From Deroplatys truncata (lineage: Eukaryota; Arthropoda; Insecta; Mantodea; Mantidae): a stretch of DNA of 64,000 nucleotides. Positions 56,785 through 64,000 of the stretch are shown piece by piece (positions within the stretch are counted from its first letter, which is position 1; every line of letters begins with the position of its first letter). The position numbers and the translations under genes were made by a program. The stretch lies in assembly GCA_030765065.1 (NCBI GenBank), contig CM060981.1, forward strand, positions 227,051,152 through 227,115,151, given 5' to 3'. A model generated the notes under the pieces. The model was given only the letters and a program-made list of their open reading frames with translations. It had not been told where the DNA came from and did no database searches.

Positions 56785-56983
56785 TTGTAGAATGTATATT
56801 GCAGTCAAACCCAGAACTCACTGTCAGAAAAGTTGTCGAATTTTGGATAATTTCACCAAATTTGTATGCAGGAGAAGAATGTGCTCGTGAAGGATTTCCA
56901 TTATCACTTGTTCCTGAAGGGATGAATTCTGCGTTAACCACTTATTCTTCAACACATGCCGCGAGTAGGCTAAAGTTGGAAAG
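56785..56983 (+). CDS. Candidate host-gene internal exon (199 bp)
   Basis: A pyrimidine-rich tract (TTTTACTTTTCTTTTACCTT, then GCTTACAG ending at 56784) precedes a frame open for 65 codons, which ends at GGAAAG followed by GTAGAA at 56984. The translation begins VECILQSNPELTVRKVVEFW and contains GFPLSLVPEGMNSALTTYSS. It has no repeats, no transposon motifs and balanced composition, unlike every other open frame nearby. The exon would begin with two bases of a split codon and end with two. I do not recognise the protein family. Confidence 0.45.
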
Positions 56984-57699
56984 GTAGAATCAGATTGAAA
57001 GATCTGGTAGCTCAGGTCAGCGGCATGGGAAGCCTAAGGAGCACAAGAGCACGTGAACCCCCTAACTTTCGACATCTTGTGGGTTTATTGTTTGTTTTCC
57101 TTGAATAATATTAATATTAACGTATATGCGATCATTTAAAATCCACGGCGTTTAAATCTACTGCGCTACACATCCAAACTCGTCGAATCGTGAAAACAGG
57201 GTAAGTAGCACATCTTGGCATGTTTAAGGGAGCTTCCGCGCATGTGCAACTGCTTTGAAGTAATTATCTTAAGGTCAAAACATACCTAAGGGTTGTGCAC
57301 ACCTGAAGGAAGGCGTGCACTAGCGTCCATAGCTTCTCCCGCACTGTTTCCATGCTATCACTACAAGTTTACGTTGATACCACTAGGCGGTGGCACGTTA
57401 CGGCAGATGGTAGCTAACGTGCACAAGCGCGGAAACTTCTCCCGGTTGCTCCATACCATCCATACTCTCAACTGCAATTTAATTACAGGTTACTTCGTTC
57501 TTGCTCTAAATATATCTTACTTGTAATTATGTCCACAACAACAAAACAACCCTTTCTTTCGTCAGAAAGTTATGCGTGATTATTATTACTTTTATTGTTA
57601 TTATTATTTTCTAATTTTGAGAGGAGGTGTAGCTATATCATTTGTTCATAATCATAAATATTATGCAGCAGACGCTATTGGATTGTGGAGTGGAGGGAT
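56984..57699. other. Spacer, possible intron
   Basis: Between the two candidate exons. Contains a GC-richer block (57180-57480) with a 77-codon open frame and a TTA-rich run near 57575-57612. No recognisable repeat. Confidence 0.35.
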
Positions 57700-58125
57700 T
57701 TGGCGCCGATCTAGGAATGAGGATACTGCAATGATGCATCACGAGAGGCAACCCCGGAATGAGGTGGGGAAGGGATGAGGCGGATGGAGACATCGGACGG
57801 CCGGAACCAGAAGTGATGGCACAGCAATGACAGGGTCTCTACGTTTTCCATATATAGACACCTCGGCGGTCGGACAGGCAGACTGGGGACCCCCACACAT
57901 AGGGTCCAATGCCTCCCCAAGGAGCGGTCCTTATAACCCAGCAACCACCGAAGGCCTAGGGACGGAGAAAGTTCACAGAGAGCACCCTTTTTACTGTTAC
58001 GCTGCACGGATACACTATGACAGATACTTCCAGCTCCGGAAATGTATCAAACGGTGGGAAGGGTGCAGGAAATGATTAATGGAACGAAATGTAGGGACAG
58101 CGCTATCCCGCTCAGTTGCAGATGC
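57700..58125 (-). repeat. Diverged S1/S4-like SINE, reverse
   Basis: GC-rich block with GGGAAGGGTGCAGGAAATGA and CTATCCCGCTCAGTTGCAGA at its right end, which parallel the corresponding parts of reverse S1 copies. The left two thirds match poorly. Best regarded as an old relative. Confidence 0.4.
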
Positions 58126-58568
58126 TATTTTACATTCACAGGGCTATCTAGATGTAAATTATTGTGAACACTCAAAATATACACTCACGAGACACTATTG
58201 GCTGTAGGGGAACTTAAACACCATAAACAGCGTAGATTATAGCATAGTCAACGGAAATGTAAATGAAAGGATTGGAAACTAGTCCTAGACAAAGTGGTTG
58301 GAACTAACAGACGTCGTGAGGTGGACGACGTACCGAGAGGTGGTGGAACCGATCGGCACACATGACAGCTGTTGTTTGTTTGTTGCTCTGTCTGCATAAG
58401 TGAATAGTGTCCACGAGATTAGTCGAGTATAATTGGCTACATTAATGGTTCTAGTTTGAAGCTATAAACGGTATTCATGGCAGTATATGAAGTGTGAATA
58501 GTGTTGAAATCCACTCTGCTATCACAGCAGTTAAACTAAAGCGCTTGAAATCCATCATTAGCTGCTAG
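58126..58568. other. Spacer, possible intron
   Basis: Moderate GC, no recognised repeat, no open frame of note. Confidence 0.35.
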
Positions 58569-58733
58569 ACTTTATGGGACTGCAAGCGGATCTGGTGATA
58601 CAACACAGCTTCGCTCCAGGGAAAGAGCAATTTATAGCAGAATTTTACTTGTGCATCCGGAGAAATCACAGAAGGGAAAATTTCATCCGCTGTACCTCCA
58701 GCGTTTGTACCTTGCCATCTTATCGCAAGAGCG
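58569..58733 (+). CDS. Candidate second host-gene exon
   Basis: After CATTAGCTGCTAG (acceptor ending at 58568) the frame selected by the 56785-56983 exon (AG + A) is open: LYGTASGSGDTTQLRSRERA, then YSRILLVHPEKSQKGKFHPL and YLQRLYLAILSQERG. Possible donors are at GCGGG/GTAGAT (58733) and TATG/GTATTT further on; the frame stays open to 58836. A second frame with an ATG at 58574 is also open, so coding status is not certain. The acceptor lacks a strong pyrimidine tract. The function is not recognised. Confidence 0.3.
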
Positions 58734-58839
58734 GGGTAGATATTGTATGGTATTTGATATCCGCAAAGGAAACTGTTTTTTTATATCTTCTCTTATCCCG
58801 TTTATAATGTTGTACATGCAGTTAAATGAGGCTTAAACG

Positions 58840-59746
58840 TAATACAGCTGAGTTGGATATTGATACATATCTGATCTGCATCAGTTACATTAATGGAGGG
58901 TAAAATTTAATTTTTTTTCACTCAAATATTGATTATTAATGCATTTTACGTGTTTTGGCAGTCAGATCTTTCATTTTTTCAGTTATACACATTTTTGAAA
59001 AGTTATCTTTCATGCATTGGGTAGAGCATTTTTTTTGTGTGCATACATCCACTCACTTTTATTAAAGAGTGACTTAAACTGGTGAAGAAATAAACTCGTG
59101 AAGTCGTCAAAAGTGAGCCGAAAATGAGAAATCAAGACAAAAACGTTGAAAATTCCCAACTTTGACATTTCATTCCACTATCAAATAAAATCCTATTTTC
59201 ACCGCAAAATGAAGTAATACAAAAATTTCCTCCACTCAATGCATTTAAGTAATTTTGAAAACACCACGTACAAAACAGTTAAAATTTTGGATTATTTGTC
59301 AAATATTTATAAAAATAATAAAATGAACGATCTGAAAAACACGAAAACTGTATTACCATTGATCTTTATGTCCAAAAAGTTATATTTTCTCTATTAATTT
59401 GGCTGCTGGAATTCTTTTAAGAACTTTCTTGAGTAACTGTAGGTCAGACGCAGATATTTGTGTCATACATGATATGACACTGGTGTTTTCCTTTTTAGTG
59501 TATTTCTAATCTGCTAATAAAAGGGTAAACCGAAAATATTAAACAATTTTACTCTGTGACTTTGAATGCTTTTTTATCTTTTACTCAGAGCAATTTTGTT
59601 ATTTTCCACATATTCTCTTGCTTACCCATTAACCATGAAATAATGATTGTGGGGAAAAATATTGTGGCATATGAGGTGTTAATATTGTAATTTGTGATTA
59701 TGGCAACATTGTTTGGGGGCTGTTAGGTTGGTAGTACGGACCGGAA
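58840..59746. other. AT-rich stretch without recognised features
   Basis: About 900 bases of strongly AT-rich DNA; no gene or repeat family recognised. Confidence 0.4.
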
Positions 59747-60043
59747 TTACGAAATAGGAGTGGGGGTAAATCGGTTGTATATTGGGAAGCGTCTAGGACG
59801 CTCGATCTCTTGTAACTTAACGAGCAGTGCAGATGTTGAGATGAGACGCTCCGTCAAGCAGAAGGTAAAGTGCATCTTTATTAATTTTGAATATAACCTA
59901 CCATCTAAACTTTTACCATGTAGTTTAATAACGTAGACAGTTTCTTCCTTCCTTCCCCACAATGATTTAGGAATATTTTTACAAATTTTCAGGTGTTTAG
60001 GAACTTTGTTGAGCGCCCCGTCGGACCTCGTGTAGATTGCCAT
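59747..60043 (-). CDS. Unrecognised 98-codon ORF
   Basis: ATG-initiated on -, beginning MAIYTRSDGALNKVPKHLKI, basic (many Lys/Arg), with short motifs KNIPKSLWGRKEE and GRLYSKLIKMHF and no signal peptide or membrane segment. The sequence is not simple and not part of a recognised repeat. It could be a chance frame, a host exon or a fragment of an element. Nothing in the neighbourhood supports one option. Confidence 0.22.
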   Translation of the reverse strand: MAIYTRSDGALNKVPKHLKICKNIPKSLWGRKEETVYVIKLHGKSLDGRLYSKLIKMHFTFCLTERLISTSALLVKLQEIERPRRFPIYNRFTPTPIS

Positions 60044-60337
60044 GAGTTAAACTCCGGTACCATGCTCTATCCCCCGTGATATGTGAAAATATAAGAGGTT
60101 ACGACAATATACAGAAATTTGTAGAGTAGAAAGGCAGTACCAAACCAAACGTGAGTTCAATGGATCAAACGTTTGCTCAAAATGTTATTGTTCTTGTTAA
60201 GTTTGTACTCGATCAAAGAAAAGTAGTTAATTCTAAAATATTAAAGATCAACACGCTATTCCTTATTGGAGACATCACCGCCGGAAAGAGTTTAATGCAG
60301 AAGCGATTGCGTATCATTTTATAATTGGTTGTGTATA

Positions 60338-60890
60338 GTTTTCACTTTCTCTGCCACGTACACATAGGTAAAGAAGGTATTGCATTCCACCCAAAAAATT
60401 CGACACGGAGATTTCACTGGAAATGCATGTTTTGAGGCACCCTGAATAAAAAAGAGTAGTTTAAGGAAAAGGTCCGCGTGTGTGTGTGTCTGGGAGCAGC
60501 ATAACTAAAAAATTAAAAGTCGTATCAATACCAAACTTGGTGTTTAAATTCGTTACCTTTCAAAGCTGCGACATGAAGATTTTAAGAAACCTACCCCACA
60601 CAAAAGTACCCTTTACATCGAAGAAATTTTTGAAATTTTTTATTTTATAAAAAATTACTCTAAAGATATTTACATGACAAATAAAATGCATATCTTAATT
60701 TTCTGGGAAGAGCCCTTAAAAGTCCACTTCATTGGGAAGGAATTTTCTATAATCTTGTATAACTGGTAAACGTTAAACGATAGACGAAGACATATTACAC
60801 AGGAAGTGTAGATGTCTTTTAAAACACAATTTATTTCCAATAACTTTTTTGTGGCATCAACTATTTCCAAGATATCGGCGATTCTATTAA
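60338..60890 (-). repeat. Family M repeat, copy P (5' truncated, diverged)
   Basis: From TTCACTTTCTCTGCCACGTA through GGAAATGCATGTTTTGAGGC, GTGTGTGTGTGTC and GTATCAATACCAAACTTGGT to TTCCAAGATATCGGCGATTC. It lacks the outer left third. Resembles copies E and O. Confidence 0.75.
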
Positions 60891-61624
60891 AACCGTATGG
60901 AATTTTAGGGCAAACGTTTACCGTCCAGTTTAATGCACCTTATTCATGGTTATTGTAATCTCGCCTGAACAAACGGCAGACTATGTTTCATACATCTAGG
61001 AATCTGTAACGGAACATATTAAATGTTAGAGGAACGGTGTGTCGGAGGAGGTCTATAGAGTCGGTTTTGGACACGCCGTCACTATCAGATCAAGCCTAGA
61101 TGCCATTTTTCTCTCCCTCCGCAAGTCTGGACCTGGTTTTCTTACGTAGCAACAGAATGGCATATTTCAAGACGGCCCAACTTAGATGCCGGAGTGTGCC
61201 ATGGTGTACAAAATCGCCAATAGTGAGGCGGCAGACCTACAACGGCGTAATTGGGAACTATCTACATTAGTCCACTTGGCACGACTTGACACGAGGAACA
61301 ACACGTTGAGACGGCGAGGACTACTACCGTAGAACGCGATTTAAAAAGATGCGAGTCAAGGTGCACTAATTTTGTACTTGTAAAAATTCATTATGAGCAT
61401 CTTTCGGTGAGTAAACTTCTAAATTTAATTATACCTATAGAAACAAGTTACTAGGAAAGGCAAACAAAGAGAGAGAGAGAGAGAGAGATGGCTGTAAAAT
61501 TTGTTTGCGTAAATCTTTTTGTTGCGTGAGAGGGATACAAGCAGAATAGAAGCACGATATTTTCACAGTAAAGTTCTACAATGTAGGATTTGTCTAAATC
61601 ATTACAGATTTAAATATATATATA
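60891..61624. other. Unassigned spacer
   Basis: Contains a GC-richer part (61020-61340) of unknown nature and a GA run at 61469-61488. No gene recognised. Confidence 0.35.
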
Positions 61625-61768
61625 ACTTTTTTTGAGAGAGTATGCGACAAGGATGTGATGTGCGCTAATTTGTCGGTACGGGATTTGTAGGAATGGTCGA
61701 TGCTAGCTCAGTTCTTGCATAGATCTTGGCTCTAGGGCGTGGTGCATAATACGACGGTTCGTTAGACT
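61625..61768 (-). repeat. Retroelement fragment R, 3' end
   Basis: Matches 42560-42735 in the same orientation: GGGATTTGTAGGAATGGT, GATGCTAGCTCAG, GGTGCATAATACGACGGTTC. On - it ends at CATACTCTCTCAAAAAAAGT, consistent with a retroelement 3' tail. Confidence 0.6.
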
Positions 61769-61770
61769 TA

Positions 61771-64000
61771 TTGTTCTTTTGTGACGCCTACGAGTTAGAA
61801 ATAATGAACGGAAAATACGGTTCGGACATGTCAGGGGAAGTAACATTTGTGCATACGAATGGGAGTAGTGTCATTGACTACATTCTGTGTTCACAGGACG
61901 TATTGCCGTTAGTTCAAAATTTTAAGGTTGAAAACAGCATTGACTCTCATCATTTTCCACTGATAATGACTCTAAAAACATCTCGGCTGGTTTCTTATAC
62001 AAGGGATGAAAGCGCATGCGAAACATTGACGCCATTGTTTAAATATAGATGGAGGGAGGCAGGAAAGGAGATTTTTATTAACACTTTAGAAAACGAAATT
62101 ATATCTTTTGACGTAGAACAACACAAAGGAACTGAAAGTATACAGAATATAACTAATATTATATAGAAAGCAAGTGCGCACATGCTAACAGGAAGGGGTA
62201 ATGCATCAAACGGCTTAACATCAAATAGTTGGTATAACGATCAGTGCAAAACAGCGAAGAAAACAGCGGAATCTGCACTTGTCAAATACAGAAGAGAGGG
62301 GGGTGAAGAACGTAGAATTTCTTTTGTAAATCTAAGAAAGTCATATATGGAAGTCCTAAAGCAGAGCAAAACAGCTTGGCAGGACGCAAAGGCAGAAGAG
62401 GTACGTGAAGTAGTCGAAAATGGGGAAATTGGTGACATGTGGAAAGTTATTAGACAGATTCGAAGGCGAAGGTCCATTCAGGCAACTATCCCTGCTGGAG
62501 AATGGATAAAGCACTTTAAAACAGTCTATGAAGGAGGGGAGTTTAGGATACAATTAAATACTTTGGCCGCTGAAGGGATGACTGGGGCTCCAATTGTGCA
62601 AATGCTTGATTATGAAATTAGCACAGCAGAGGTTGTTCGTGCAATAAAATGTTTAAAAAACGGGAAGGCAGCTGGTATAGAGGGCTTGTCAGCTGAGTTT
62701 TTCAACATCTCGCTAGAAGTTAATAAAATGGTAGATTTCTATAGAAAAAGCTTCAATAAAATATTTGAAGGCGGAGAATATCCGGAAGCATGGAAAACTG
62801 CCATTATCCAACCTCTTTACAAGGGCAAAGGGAGTTACAGCATTCCAGGAAATTACAGGGGTATCTCGCTGCTCTCTATATTTGGAAAAATTTACAGTAC
62901 AATCTTATATGAAAGAATTAAGTGTTGGGCTAAGACACATCATAGGATTTCTAAATTTTAGGCAGGATTTAGGGAAGGTTTCTCGACTATTGACAATGTC
63001 TTTGTTCTGAAAACAATAATTGATGACAGTTTGAGAAATAAAGGTGGTAAGGTATATACTGTATTTGTATATTTTAAAATGGCATTTGATACTGTAGAAC
63101 GCAGTGCTCTCTGGGAGAAATTAACACGTAAAGGATTTTCGGGGAAAATGATTAGAGCACTTAGGGCAATGTATAAAGAAGTTAAGTTTGTTATCAAGAC
63201 CGATCAGCACAATACATCAGAATGTAACATAGCGCAGAGGGGGGTTAAACAGGGTTGTATACTATCTCCGTTACTTTTTAATTTGTTTATTGATGATGTT
63301 GTTAGCGTGATGACGGAGGAAGACATAGATGCACCGACAATCGTAGACCAAAAAATACCAATTCTTTGTACGCGGATGACATTGTAATTATTTCTAAAAC
63401 GATAAAAGGTTTGCAGTCTGGTTTAAACGCTCTTCGACAATACTGTAGACAATGGGGCATGGAGGTAAATATTCTTAAAACTAAAACAGTCACCTTTAAA
63501 AATGGATATGTGTACGGCCAACATGAAAAGTGGACCTATGGGGAGGAAGAAATTCAAAATGTTAAACACTTCGATTACTTAGGAGTAAGGTTTGATATGG
63601 GCGGAAAATGGAACAAGAACATGGAGTTTATAAACCACAAAGGGATTGGACAACCTTCTGAAGTATTAAGGATATTGGCCCGGGTACCAGATATGCCAGT
63701 AAAATCATTACAGACCATGTATGAAGCAATGGTTAGGTCCTCATTACTATACGGCAGTGAAGTGTGGGGATGGGAGAGGGTGGATAATGTAAATAAAATA
63801 CAATGCAATTTCTGGAAGCGCATTCTAGGGTTGGGGAGGGGTACTTCAAACTACGGAGTTCTTCGGGAGGTAGGATGCTGGGAAGATGCTGTATTTGCTA
63901 AACTAAACGTAGTTAGGTACTGGCTGCGAATAATTAAAGGTGATCAAACAACTCTGAGAGCAATATGTTATCGTCATCAAATGAACAACATAGAGCATCC
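61771..64000 (+). mobile_element. LINE retrotransposon, 5' truncated, running off the window
   Basis: Starts in the middle of an APE-type endonuclease (YELEIMNGKYGSDM, GSSVIDYILCSQDVLPLV, DSHHFPL) and continues into a full reverse transcriptase: KCLKNGKAAGIEGLSAEFF, IIQPLYKGKG, NYRGISLLSIFGKI, AGFREGFSTIDNVFVLKTII (motif 2a), VYFKMAFDTVER (RT-A Asp), RGVKQGCILSPLLFNLFID (RT-B), LYADDIVII with YADD at 63369-63380 (RT-C), FDYLGVRF (motif E), and the thumb to the window edge. The frame is constant from 61771 with two nonsense codons (TAG at 62164-62166 and 62959-62961), then one single-base shift just before YADD; from there it is open to 64000. Little decay indicates a recent insertion. The clade is not assigned. 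Confidence 0.92.

Noticed and set aside
1..64000. CRISPR arrays, operons, bacterial promoters and terminators
   Set aside because: No regularly spaced short repeats and no prokaryotic gene arrangement; all content is eukaryotic repeat DNA.

Overview
The window looks like intronic or intergenic DNA from a large, repeat-rich animal genome, most likely an insect. I base this on base composition (AT-rich by eye), on many decayed Tc1/mariner, hAT, jockey-type LINE and Gypsy-type remnants, on several tRNA-headed SINE families, and on the lack of any prokaryotic gene organisation. I cannot name the species. Almost every interpretable block is a mobile element. The only host coding candidates are two short open stretches on the + strand near 56.8 and 58.6 kb.

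Layout. 1-4.2 kb is AT-rich with no recognised element. 4.4-6.3 kb holds a mariner 3' fragment, a hAT-like end and the first full copy of the main repeat of the window, here called family M (about 0.8-0.95 kb, internal CA microsatellite, ACTTTCTCTAC at both ends in inverted orientation, flanked by A-runs). 7.3-9.7 kb is a SINE split by a 1.8 kb insertion that carries a Pro/Gln/Thr-rich ORF. 9.8-10.7 kb is a Gypsy-type gag/protease relic. 10.8-21.5 kb is dense in M copies, with SINEs and an LTR-like block between them. 21.5-23.1 kb holds a GTF2IRD2-like hAT relic and a long-armed inverted-repeat element. 23.4-26.6 kb has two M copies, one broken by a solo LTR and one by a SINE. 27.3-29.8 kb holds an LTR-like block and two SINE copies. 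30.2-31.4 kb is a complete but dead Tc1-like element, followed by two non-autonomous hAT-like elements (31.9-33.4 and 33.55-34.7 kb). 35.5-37.7 kb is a palindromic cluster of another SINE family, cut by a solo LTR. 38.2-42.0 kb holds more M copies and a complete dead mariner. 42.5-46.1 kb holds a retroelement fragment, an inverted SINE pair and a DUF4817-type Tc1/mariner element. 46.2-47.2 kb is the second solo LTR of the same family. 48.5-50.8 kb is a complete hAT element whose transposase has only two frameshifts. 51.5-56.7 kb holds a nested SINE pair and a jockey RT relic split by two tandem M copies. 61.8 kb to the end is a comparatively young LINE running off the window.

There is no operon or pathway here; the interest lies in insertion history. 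Target-site duplications are readable for eight DNA transposons, three solo LTRs and several SINEs, and nested insertions give a relative order. Family M is the most striking unexplained component: about 17 copies or parts, insertion into A/T runs, tandem and nested copies, and a polymorphic CA tract carried inside each copy.
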